Assembly (NCBI GenBank): GCA_022702705.1
Contig: CM040423.1
Coordinates: forward strand, 41,322,070-41,386,069
DNA: 64,000 bases
Origin: Papilionanthe hookeriana x Papilionanthe teres
Lineage: Eukaryota > Streptophyta > Magnoliopsida > Asparagales > Orchidaceae
Reading direction: 5' to 3'
The translations under genes were made by a program, and so were the position numbers. Position 1 is the first letter of the stretch; each line of letters starts with the position of its first letter. Positions 11,518 to 22,061 of this stretch are shown piece after piece. The notes beneath the pieces were generated by a model. The model worked only from the letters and a program-made list of their open reading frames with translations, did no database searches and was not told where the DNA came from.

Positions 11518-12830
11518 TGACGTGCCAAAACTCACAATGGAGTAAGTGGGTCGTACAATACAGGTGCACGTGTCAAGTAGTGTGAGGTCTAAGAGTCTGT
11601 GTATTGATCCCACGAGGAAAGCGTGACAATTATTTATGCAGAAAAATCTTTAGTTTTAGAATCAAATGAACCTAGGTTTGTGGTGTTAAAAAGAAGGTGG
11701 TAAGTCCTAAGATTCTAGTAAAAACAAAGTAAACGTAGGCAACAGAAAACATAAGCAGTGAAAAAGATCTTCTGAGTTCTTTCAAGAATGATGAGACTCG
11801 TGCCTCTATGATTCGGGGATCTTATTGATCGTTGTTTTCATAAAAATCTTCATGCGTGATTGTTGTCAATCGGGGATATATTACTCCTTATGTCTATATC
11901 TATGTCAAAAGAAGCCTAGAATCCATGAAGTTGTGATTCCCTCAATCCCCATAGCATTTCGCATAAAAGTCTTGATCACCTAGGATGATTGCAGAATTCC
12001 ACTAGAATATGTCTATCCTCTCAGAATTATGTGGTTAACCATTCATTTCTACTATGCAACTGTTAGAGGTTGTAGTTTCACGAAACATTTAAACATCCTA
12101 GTTGGTCAGACAATGAGTAAATAAAATTCATAAGTTAACCAACAACATAAACCATGAAAGGATAAAGAATACGCTGAACGGAAAACATTTCAGAAACCAT
12201 GATTAAATCCACTATTACTAAATTATAAAAACACAAAGAAAAAACTTAGTCGCGCATCTTCAAGAAAATCATAACACGAAAAATTATGCAGGATTTCATT
12301 GCAAGAAAAAAGAATATGTTAAACTTACAATAACTTGTCTTATGCAATATTGCAATAGCATTTTCTCTCATACAATAGTCTCCCACACCTCACAAATCAG
12401 ACAAAAACCTCACCTTTCAACTTTAAACCAAGGGAGGAAGAAAACCTAAAGAGGAACAATCAAATTGCCACTAATCCTTGCCTTAAGCAACCTCCAACTC
12501 CTCTCTTAACCAGAATATCCTTCAAGAAGCCCTAAAATTCATTCTTATAGCAAGAAGTCATGAATTTGGCAAGCAAATTTCCTTCCAAAAATGATTTCTT
12601 CCCGTCGGCATGTTCGAGGCCAAAACTAGTATGGTCAAGCCAAAGTGTTGAATAGGGCGGTGTGGTCAAGCCCGACTGCGGCGTAGTCATGTCGTAAGTC
12701 TAGTAAGTATGGCGTGGTCATGCTAGATCAGGTTGGTCACGTTGCTTCCCGCGATAGGTAGCATGGTCACGCCATCTCCAGGTGTGGTCAAACTGCTTCA
12801 GGTCACTATTTCGTTAGATTTTCTCATTTC
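11518..12830 (-). repeat. LTR-retrotransposon noncoding repeat, copy A
   Basis: Begins TGACGTGCCAAAACTCAC and contains 'TTGATCCCACGAGGAAA', a motif I associate with noncoding ends of plant Ty3/gypsy elements. Over about 1.1 kb it matches 23934-25010 in the same orientation with moderate divergence. It lies downstream, in the minus-strand sense, of the Athila-like gag-protease relic and may be its 3' UTR or LTR. No second boundary could be fixed because similarity to copy B ends near 12640. Confidence 0.55.
12625..12795. repeat. Irregular TGGTCA(C/A)GC-type minisatellite
   Basis: At least seven variants of GTGGTCAAGCC, GTGGTCATGC, TTGGTCACG and ATGGTCACGCC occur about 25-30 bases apart. Copy B of the surrounding repeat has a single related unit near 25001 (GTGTGGTTATGCC), so the array expanded or contracted between copies. 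Confidence 0.5.
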
Positions 12831-14229
12831 AAATTACTTGAATTAAACATTTGCAACTTACACAACTTAGGCAAAACCTTTCTCAAGTGTAAATATGTGA
12901 TAAGTAACAATAATATGTAAAATGTAGATGTAAAATTACGAAAATTTTACGTTTGTCAATAACCCCAAACTTACATTATTACATGCCCTCAAGTAATTGC
13001 ATAGCTCTGTTGGAATCGCAAGATAATAGAGGTGCTTTTGAAGAGTTCTAACTTTTCAAATTATTTATCAAAGTAAATTAAAAGTGTTTAAATGTCATTT
13101 TAGGATTAATTATCTTTAATGATTAACAATTCAATCTTTTCTTTAATTCCCTTCATTTCATCCTTAAGAAAGCCCATAAATTCTTAAATTGGTGTTTATT
13201 TGAAATATTTTTCACTTTCCTTGACTGTTTTTAAGCCCAATTTGACATTACTTAATTTTCTCCCTTAAAAAAGTAAATCTTTATCACTTAAGTTCCACTA
13301 AACATCCTTTTCATTTTCTTTTTTTTTCTTTTCTTGAAATTTTGTTGTGTCAACCTCGAGCTTCTTCCCATTAATTTTTACTTTTTGACTTTTGTCTTTT
13401 TCTTTTGCTTTTCTTTTCTGCTGAGAATTACTACATCTAGTTGACAATTTTTTTTTTTCTAATTTTCATGATAAAGGGCGGTGTTCCTTGCACAATAAAT
13501 TTTAACAATGATATTTTAATTTCATATCATTAAGTTATATTCAAAGGTAAAACTTAAGTTAATATTAAAGTGGTTAAAAATGAATTGAAGAAGACTATTC
13601 AATATTTAAATTACACTTACATTACAGTTCTATAAATTTTTGTAAGAAAATATTGAAGTTGTTAAGTTCTGAAATTTTATTTTTAAAACATTAAAGTCAA
13701 TCTTTCGTAAATAACATTTCTCTTTTTTTGAAAAAGAATTTGATAAGACAATTCGAATCATTAGAGTTCCATGCAAAGTTACCTTATGAGTATTTAAACT
13801 TTTATTGTGCTATCTGACATTCTTTCAGGTTTGTAAAAATACAATATTTTCCCTAAACTTGCATTTTTTTCAATTTATAAATGTCATAAAGTAACAGTAA
13901 AACAAAAGCAGATAAGTGCGGGAAAAAGAAAGAAAACCAGATACAAGAGCAATAACATTAATCTCATAAAATAAGAATGTGAAATATGTAATAATACATT
14001 CATCACAACGTGGAAGGGAAAGACTCAAAACTAATTCAAATGAAAATTTAAAGCAATTTCAAAGCTTGATTAAAGCAATTTGCAAAATAAATTTTGAAAT
14101 GAATTTAAAAAAAACACAAACTTGCTCAAACATCAAATAACACTTGAATTGTCTCTCAAGATAATGTTTGATTTAACATCCTCTGCCAAAAGAAGTCTCC
14201 GATCAACAAGCTAAATTGGCAGGGTCGAA
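12831..14229. other. AT-rich DNA, nothing recognised
   Basis: Between the repeat at 11.5-12.8 kb and the protease relic. In an intact minus-strand Ty3/gypsy element reverse transcriptase, RNase H and integrase would lie here; none is recognisable. T-rich runs occur at 13300-13480. Confidence 0.4.
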
Positions 14230-16715
14230 TTTCCAACCCATTAGCTATTGATCATTAGCCTCAGATTCATATTGTTCTGGACTCTCTCTCACATCCTCAA
14301 GTGATATTGTTCTCTCAATTCTATCCCATATAAGTCAATCCTGTCTCATCCACTAATGGAGTTTTGCAGTAACCTCTCGCTTTTGATCAGGTAGTCATCA
14401 ATGCTTCTAAGGTGCATGCTAGAATGTTCTACTATTAGGTCAGGATCCTGAAGCTAGACTTCTCCTAAAGAAAAAGTCATACATTCATCGATCAGATTCT
14501 CCAAAAATTCATCAATTATCATTTGCTCTTCCCAGTTCAACTCATCTGATTCAGCATATTGGACTTCTACTACTCGAGCCACAAATTCACTTTTCTAATG
14601 TTGATCATTCCTATAGGCTTGGGGAATGTCAGGTGATTGTAAAACATCAAATATGACTTCTTGATCATCATCTCTTAAAATTAATTCCCCTTCTAAACAC
14701 AAATAATAGCTCTATCAGTGGCTAAGAAGGGCCTTTCAAAAATCACATGCATCTTTTCATCTTTTTCAAATCCAACATCACAAAATCAGCAAGAAAAGTA
14801 AATTTATCCACTTGTAATAGGCAAAATTTCAACAATTCCTAGTGGGTGAGCTAAAGATTCATCTACTAGTTGAAGTGCCAGATTGGCAGGCTTAATTTCT
14901 CCTTTTCCTAGTTGAATGAAAAATTCATAAGCATGAGGTTGACACTGGCTCCTAAGTCACGCGGTGCTTTTCTGTGAAACTCAATTCCTATGTCATACAG
15001 AATGGTAAAATTATCAAGGTCATTGCTGGGTTTTTGCGGTCTTTGAGGAAACGAATGTGGAAGTCTTTTAGTTGGGTCAATCTGGATAGCGAAGGAAAAT
15101 TTTCTTAAAATCGACTTCACATGATTACATTCTTCCTTATGGCAAGATTAGTAAATTTATCCACTTGTAACAGGCAAACTTTCAACAATTCCTAGTGGGT
15201 GAGCTACAGATTGATCTACTAGTTGAAGTGCCAGATTGACAGGCTTAATTTCTCCTTTTCCTAGTTGAATGAAAAAATTCATAAGCATGAGGTTGACACT
15301 GGCCCCTAGGTCACGCGGTGCTTTTCTGTGAAACTCAATTCCTATGTCATACAGAATGGTAAAATTATCAAGGTCATTGTTGGGTTTTTGCGGTCTTTGA
15401 GGAAACGAATGTGGAAGTCTTTTAGTTGGGTCAATCTGAATAGCGAAGGAAAATTTTCTTAAAATCGACTTCACATGATTACATTCTTCCTTATGGCTTG
15501 CTCCCATTTCCTCTCCAGTCCTTACTCCCACTTCGTTGCATTATTCCAAATTTTGATATTTTGGATTTAGCTCAGTATTACTAGGCAAGGCCCTTGGGCT
15601 TCTATTGTTCATGGAATTCGCCAGCTGTCTTAATTGGTTTTCCAAATTTTTTATGGCTACAGCTTAACTATGTACGGTGTTCCTCATTTGAAAATTAATT
15701 CCCCAATTGGTGATTTTATTTACGCAGACAGAGAATTTGCTTGAAATCCAGGTGGACAATGTTGTCTTTGGGGGTATTCCCTTAGGTATTCCAGTTCCCA
15801 ACACGGTTGTTTTTAAGGTTGCCACATTGTTAGTGATTATTGTTCCACTGAAAATTTGAGTGTTTTCACCGACTATGATTGTAAGTGTTCGAATATGGGT
15901 TATTTTCATTGTTTTCTATGACATTCATAGTTTCTAAGGTAGTCAGGTTAGGTTCTACCATTTTTACATACATTATTCTTTAACTTGATGGTAGTCCTGA
16001 CACTGAATTCCCTCCCAAATTATCAAGCTTTCTAGAAATAACAACAACCATATGCTTACTTTTTTTCGGGGTATAATTCTTTCAGCAGGACATTGAAAAT
16101 TGTTAGTGTTCATTTCCTCTATCAGTTAGTATGCTTCCTCAAAAGATTTAGACATTAATGAGCCTCCTACAGTAACATCTATTATGAATCTCAATGAATC
16201 TACCAATTAATTGTAAAAGATTGATTAGTAAGTCAGGTGGGACATAGTGTGGGCACCTCTAAATAATTCCTTAAATCACTCACAGCCTTTATAAATGGAC
16301 TCTCCATCAATATGAGGGAATAAGGTTGTCATTCCTAAGTTTAGCAATCTTTGAGTGAGAAAAGTATTTGGCTAGAAATTTTTAGGTCAGGTCATTCCAG
16401 GTCGTGATCGATCCTGCAAACAAGAGAGTTAAGTCATGTCTTTACTTTGTCCCTTCAGAAAAAGGGATAAGCCTAAGTCTAATAGTATCACTGGGGATAC
16501 CTTTATACTGGAATATGGCACAAAGTTCGAAGAAATTTGCTAATTGAAGGTTTTGGTCCTCAGATGACAGTCCCCCAAACAGATTGTTCGGAACCATTTG
16601 GATTTTGACAGGTCAAAATTCAAATATGTCGGCTTCAATATATAGGTGATTGATGCACATATGGTCCTCTTCAACAGAAAGGTTTGTGTAGTCCCTAATT
16701 GGTTTCATGATGGGG
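14230..16715 (-). pseudogene. Athila-like Ty3/gypsy gag-protease relic
   Basis: On the minus strand, gag begins near 16710 with MKPIRDYTNLSVEEDHMCIN. It continues through shifted frames with FELCAIFQYKG-like and DGESIYK motifs, then LRFIIDVTVGGSLMSKSFEE and EEMNTNNFQCPAERI (16080-16220), typical of Athila-lineage gag. Protease follows in two tandem copies at 14797-15502: PRDLGASVNLM contains the LGAS remnant of the catalytic D-[ST]-G signature, followed by KPVNLALQLVDQSVAHP. Downstream to about 14230 come DFVMLD and RPFLAT-like traces, then an acidic tail. Gag forms the particle and protease cleaves it. Reverse transcriptase and integrase are absent and many stops are present, so this is a dead, internally deleted element. 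Confidence 0.75.
14797..15502 (-). repeat. 353-bp tandem duplication inside the protease region
   Basis: 14797-15149 is repeated directly as 15150-15502 with only about ten differences. One is a single-base indel (GAAAAATTC versus GAAAAAATTC) that changes the frame. Each unit covers the protease active-site region plus upstream sequence. The high identity within an otherwise degraded element indicates that the duplication is more recent than most of the decay. Confidence 0.85.
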
Positions 16716-16739
16716 GAATGATCTATTGGTTTTTTTTAT

Positions 16740-17880
16740 TGAAAATAATTTACTTTAATATATATATATAAGTATGATTTTGGAAATAGAAATTTTTAAT
16801 TTTAAAAAATGAGAGCAAACTGATCTCATATATTTAATCATTTAAATAACCGAGCACGATATTACAAGTAACACCTCATCTTTCGATACCACTCGATAAT
16901 AGTCTCAATTACTCAAATTAAGAATTTTATGATATTTATTTGGACTGTGAAATTTTCAAAAGATCATTCTCCTACCTAATATAAATATTAGATAGGGTTT
17001 AGATTATATGGATTATTAATTCTCTTATAGGGACAAGCACCTATAGTTAATTACATCTTAACCAACTAAAATCATTAAGAAAATTCTTGATTAAGATCGG
17101 GCTTTTGTCTTCAAGAATTTAAAGTTTAGTTTTCACGGTTGTGCATAGGAAAATCAATTAGGAAAGGCTCGATGTGGAACAGTTATTTCTGGAATTTAAA
17201 TGAGCGAAAGATAGGGAATGTCACAGACAATGAGAAGACCGCAATGACTTCTCAAACTATCATATGATTTGGCTTTACATTTTGGAAGCAATGTTATTTA
17301 ATTTTTTAGTCTTGTAATTTATTTAAAATTTACGGCTTACATATGCACGACATATAATCATGCAAATATTCTAAGAAGATTAGAGGATTTAAGTTGTATC
17401 GAACAATGACTTCGGGATCCTAAAAAAAAGTTAGAGCTTATATCGCATGACATACAATCATGCGAATGCCTAAAAGATAGTATGAGAATTTACATCGTGT
17501 CAGACGAACCACTTCGAAATCATATAGGTTTATGTTGATTAAGTTTATGGAAAGTTTAGTTGAGATTCATCATTCACCTCATATTTTTTCCTTTCTTGAT
17601 CATTTTAAAAGTTGACAGCTGTCCGATCGCATTACCACCTAATTATATGAAAAGAATAGAAGAGAAAACCATGCCTCAGGAGACCTATCCTAGGTTCTTA
17701 TCGTTTGTTTGTTATAATCCTGTGAAGAGTATTTTGAATTGGGTTAATTTTATAGTACCCGGGATAACAACTTTATTCTCTCAAGTTGTTGTTTTGTTTG
17801 TCGTCGCATACTGTTATATCCATGTTGTTTATACTATTGTTATTATATTACTGCAGATATTATTACTATTAAAGTGATTG
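16740..17880 (-). repeat. LTR-like block, copy 1
   Basis: This block lies immediately upstream, in the minus-strand sense, of the Athila-like gag. Its reverse complement recurs at about 41600-42720, upstream of the plus-strand Tat/Ogre-like gag relic. Shared landmarks include TATAGTTAATTACAT, GTCTTCAAGAATTTAA, and a stretch around TTTGGCTTTACATTTT. The position before gag in both places suggests 5' LTRs, but no clean TG...CA ends, primer-binding site or target duplication could be fixed. The hydrophobic 105-residue frame at 17560-17877 lies inside this block and is probably chance. Confidence 0.5.
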
Positions 17881-17995
17881 AAAATGAAAAATTTTATTTT
17901 ATGTTAAGCGGCGTCGGTTAAGATCACATAGTTTCATCGTCATGGCACTGTTGTTAGTATTGAATTTACTTAGTCTGAATAAGCTATTAAACTTA

Positions 17996-18936
17996 ATAGT
18001 TGTTTGGGGCAGCTAATAACCGCGGCGGCGTTATTCAAAACGTCGTCGTTGTGTTTAATTCGCACGTTCTGATGGCGTTTTTTAAAATCAGTGTATCTAA
18101 TTTCTTCATGAACGCCGCCTGTTGGGTAGTCCCCGCGTCCCGTGTTTGTTCAGGATTGTTTTACCCCACTGTCCTTGACCTCGCCTAAACAGGGCCGTAA
18201 AAGGAAGAATGGCGCAAACATGTTACCTTCCTCAATGGTTTCTGGTTAGAGCGGAGCGCAAGGATGAGAAGATGGGAGTTTCGGTGGTCTATGGTAATTC
18301 GCAACTAGGGTCAGGATGCAGGACAACGATGGGATTGCAGAACTCTGCTCTTACCGAGAACCATTTCTCGTGTTTCGGTGGTCTATGGTAAGTCACGAAA
18401 GGTAACCATCGTGTTTCTTCCCCTTTCTTCCACCTCACTTCGCACCCTTCAGCTCCTCTAAATACAGCTTTACAATCCCGGATTTTAAGGCAAAACGGAG
18501 GAGTAGCGAGTGTCAATTTTTCTATTTGGCAGGATTTAGATTAAATCCTGCTATACTGGTACCAACCAACACAGTGTAGAGCGGTGGAGAAACGGATCTA
18601 GGTCTATGTGGGTTGTTTTAAATTGTGCTAAGTTTGCCATGTTTATTGTTTCACGAGATTTATGTTTGGTTGTCAGTTTAGTAAATATTAACAATAAGGC
18701 GTTTGATATGTAAATGTCAAACTATTTCATGGTACAAACGTAAATCACCCATTTTTTATTCAATTCAAGGGTAGAATTGTCATTTAGCCAAAAACAGCTG
18801 CAAATCAGTTGTTTTCTAAACGCACAAACCAAACAGTCAAACGAACATCAGGATCAAATTACAGATATGCAGTATTGTCGAATAAGTTCGTTTATTAAGA
18901 TATGTTAGATAAACTGCAGCTGCCCCAAACAGACCC
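17996..18936 (+). mobile_element. Harbinger-like non-autonomous DNA element, copy 1
   Basis: A 941-bp element flanked by TTA on both sides (17993-17995 and 18937-18939), the target duplication preferred by PIF/Harbinger. Terminal inverted repeats read ATAGTTGTTTGGGGCAGCT at the left and, inverted, GGGTCTGTTTGGGGCAGCT at the right. A subterminal GC-rich motif (GCGGCGGCGTT followed by TTCAAAACG) is shared with the elements at 22062 and 48351. The interior is GC-rich and includes a duplicated segment TTCGGTGGTCTATGGTAA (about 18279 and 18376), the second copy ending like a splice donor. No transposase is encoded, so movement would depend on an element elsewhere. Confidence 0.65.
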
Positions 18937-19129
18937 TTATTCATACCGGAGAATTCTTGTTAGCAACCATGGGTTCCACATTCAAGAAATTCTCGTAAAT
19001 CCAAAAGGGTGAATTATTATGAATGTGTTATTTTTTTATTATTATTTTTTTAATACAAAGGTTTATTTACTATATTATATTTTATCTTATTAAGTAGTTT
19101 TGGATAGATCTCACTGATGCGAAGTTTGA

Positions 19130-19310
19130 TGTCGTCCATTTCGTCTGCTTCAGGATAGCTTCACGATCATTCAATGTGACCACGATTAGTTTTACCGTCG
19201 CGAAGATTTCGGACATCCTCGCCGCTTGCTCCAAGCTGTCCGTGTCCAGTCCACATGCCAACGTTTCTTCATGAGAGAGGGGTTGGACCCATCGAAGGAT
19301 TTACCTCGGA
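19130..19310 (-). pseudogene. Unrecognised coding-like fragment
   Basis: A GC-richer island whose minus-strand translation is open and protein-like, including QPLSHEETLACGLDTDSL, EQAARMSEIFATVKLIVVTL and NDREAILKQTKW. I cannot assign a family. It is short and has no visible start or splice context, so it is probably a stray gene or transposon fragment. Confidence 0.3.
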
Positions 19311-19640
19311 ATTAATCACAAAGAAGATTGTATGAGAATTTAATTAAATCTAGTGACGAGGAATATATGCATGAATATAACAAATGAATGCATACAACAT
19401 TCTTGTATGGAAATAAACAACTAATGTGAGAGCTAAGAACATCTATGCATCACCATTCATGTATATAAGTTCAAATCATAAAAAACCTATACTTGTTATA
19501 CTTGTAAATCTCGGAAGATCACACCTAAACTTTAATTTTTACATTTATACCGCCCAAAACATTCGTACAATATAAAAAAAAATCACATTTTAGCTTTTAA
19601 AATGTGCAATATACATTTTCATGCAGAGGTACGGTGACAT

Positions 19641-19825
19641 GCATGTAAAAGTTAAAGCTTAGGTGTTAGATATGTAAATAAATAAGACTTTGAGTGGACT
19701 GCATGTAAACAAGAACTACATGTATTAAATATGTAAATACATGAGAATCAAATGGTCATGTATGCATATATGAAATTCAAGTGTTAAATATGTAAATACA
19801 TAAGACTAGTGGTATGTATGGAAAT
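19641..19825. repeat. Imperfect tandem repeat, unit about 52-60 bp
   Basis: Three units begin near 19641, 19701 and 19760, each with a GCATGTAAA-like start and a core 'TTA(A/G)ATATGTAAATA(C/A)AT(A/G)AGA'. A fourth partial start is at 19812. Similar phrases (GAGATATGTAAAAACATAAGAATT and GTATGTAAATGCCCC type) recur near 7240-7300 and 20130-20190, suggesting a dispersed family. Confidence 0.45.
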
Positions 19826-20939
19826 CTTTCCAAATAATTATAAACCAACTTTTTCAAATCTCAAAAAGCTAAGATACTCACCACAAGCCTAGATACATCT
19901 CATAAACATCAGGACTAGAAAATCTATGTAACACTCACCACAAGCCAAGCCATATTCTGATGAATATCAAGAGTGAAAGGAGTAGGCATATGCAATGAAA
20001 TAAGATTTAACATATAGAGAAAATGGATGTTTACATGCATAGCACCTGAAGCATTGCTATTTACAAATCTAGCACCTTTATCAAACATGGTTTTAAAGCA
20101 TCAAAATGCTACATTCGTAAATATCAAAGTTTTGTTGTGAGATATGTGAATCAAATAGAATGGTGAGATATATATGTAAATTTCCCAACAATTTTATATT
20201 GCCTAGTAGCTTCAGATTATGGATTTGGGAGCTTTACCTGATGGGGGCTCGGTTAGGTGAGGACGGCCACTCACAAACGACAGATTGGAAGAAAGCAAGA
20301 GATTTTGTATGTGGGAAAAATGAGAGCAAATTGGAAGAAACCAGACATGAGCAACAAATTGGTAACAGATCCTCTCCCTCTCTGTCTCATTTGGAGTAGA
20401 TCACCCTCAAAAAATATACGAACTGCATTATGCGTTCTCGACTGACGGACGCGATGAAGAAAGTCATTACGAGCAGCATTGGTACAGGGAAAAGCCTCCT
20501 CAACCAACCAAAAAAATAAAACAAAAAAGTAAACAACTTTAGTGCTTTTTATGAGTCTTCAATTCAATCGTCTAATAGACCATGATATTTAGCTATATAT
20601 CTTAACATAAATAAGTAAACACAAAAACACACAATGACGCAAATTCTCTATCAAGCAAAATGGTTTAACGGACGAATTCCGAAAGATTAGACTCGGCAAA
20701 CTAGATAATGGCTCCAGCTTGGGATACTTGACTCAAAATTCACCATAAGATTTTCACACATAAGTAGCACAGGCACAAAAGCAATAATGAAGAGTATGTG
20801 TGTAAACATTTAAGCCTAAACATGTAAAATTGAATTCACCATAAGATTTTCTCATATTGCATACACCTAAACATGTAAAATTGAATAATATGCACATGAG
20901 AGTAAAACCTAGGTGGTAGACTCACAAGCATAAGCAAAT

Positions 20940-21644
20940 TCAATGATATTTGGGTGATTCAAGACTAATGTAAATGAGTTCGTAAGACAAAGAGGGAGAA
21001 GCATTACTTCCTTGGAATTTCGGGTAGGAACTTGATGGAAAACAACCACACTTTAAAGGGATCCTGTAAAGCTTGATTTCACATCCTGAATCCTTCCTTG
21101 ACCCGCCTCCACGGTTTCGGGCAGAAGCAATGCGGAAGGAGAAGAATGATGTAAGTGTCGGTTCTCTGCAAGCCGGACTCCTGGCTAGCTCCAATCGCGA
21201 CACTGCAACGGGGCTTCGGCCAAGAAGGCGATGGTTTTGGGCGAAACCGAGAGAGGAAAGGCGATAGGCGTTTCGAATGGGGAAGGAGATGGGGGAATCC
21301 TTTTTTTTTTTTTTTTTTTGGCTGTGGTATGGAGTAGCTTGCGTGAGGATGGAGAAAGGGGTTAGGACTGGTCGAGCTGCTCGGGAATGAGGGTTTCCAA
21401 CAAGCGGGACGTCCACCGAGGGAGGGGAGGCCGGCGGTGCGATCTGTGCAATGAGAGGGGGTTGCGCGGCCTTCCATGGAGGGATTTTTCTTTTCTTTTT
21501 TATATCATTATTAAATTTAATATTTAAACACCTTAATTTAGGCATTGCTGACTCATACGCAAAATCAGTAATATAGTTATTCTTCTCAGGTAAAATCAAC
21601 ATTTCAGAAGTTCTAGTGCGGTCAATTTCATCATTTGGGGTCAT
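20940..21644 (-). other. GC-rich open frame of unknown nature
   Basis: A 234-codon minus-strand frame starting at 21644 and interrupted in base composition by a T19 run at 21301-21319 (lysine-rich when translated). The first 45 residues come from AT-rich DNA and the rest from a GC-rich island, so the frame is chimeric. The island resembles a plant gene's 5' UTR or first exon (pyrimidine-rich, proline/serine-rich in translation), but no domain is recognisable. I do not believe it is a normal gene. Confidence 0.2.
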
Positions 21645-22061
21645 CTAAATAAATTTATCATGATCATATCAAATTAAGTTTGATTCGTGTAGCGCAATGA
21701 ATGAGACCTGATGGTCCGATCGTATATATCCGACAAGCAAAATGTCAATCATCATTTTTCTAAGCAATGACCAAATTCTAGCAGAACGATCTCGATACCA
21801 TGCCTCTCAGCATACGCTGATGGATCGCAAGCTCGCGTTAAAAATGAATCAAATTTGATTTCTTTGAATTTTGGTTTATAATTGATTCTTTAAAAAATTG
21901 ATTTTAATTTTTATTTAATGGTGAAGCTTATGTAAGTGTAAATGTGTATGTGATATGAATTGTGGTATTTTGTGTATTGTTTCAAAGAATGAAAACCCCA
22001 AAGTCCAAAATGTCTTCTTAAGGACTTTTCCTATTCATATGGGAACTTAGCTTGAGTTTTA
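21645..22061. other. AT-rich DNA, nothing recognised
   Basis: Short AT-rich stretch between the GC-rich island and the second Harbinger-like element. Confidence 0.4.

Larger units (their letters stand above)
18940..20939. other. AT-rich intergenic DNA with minor repeats
   Basis: Two kilobases with no supported gene. It holds a short coding-like fragment (19130-19310) and an imperfect tandem repeat (19641-19825), listed separately. Frames near 20160-20507 overlap on both strands with no recognisable domain. Confidence 0.4.

Noticed and set aside
17560..17877. 105-codon hydrophobic frame with a possible signal peptide
   Set aside because: It lies inside the LTR-like block shared with 41.6-42.7 kb, and the corresponding sequence there is not open in the same way.
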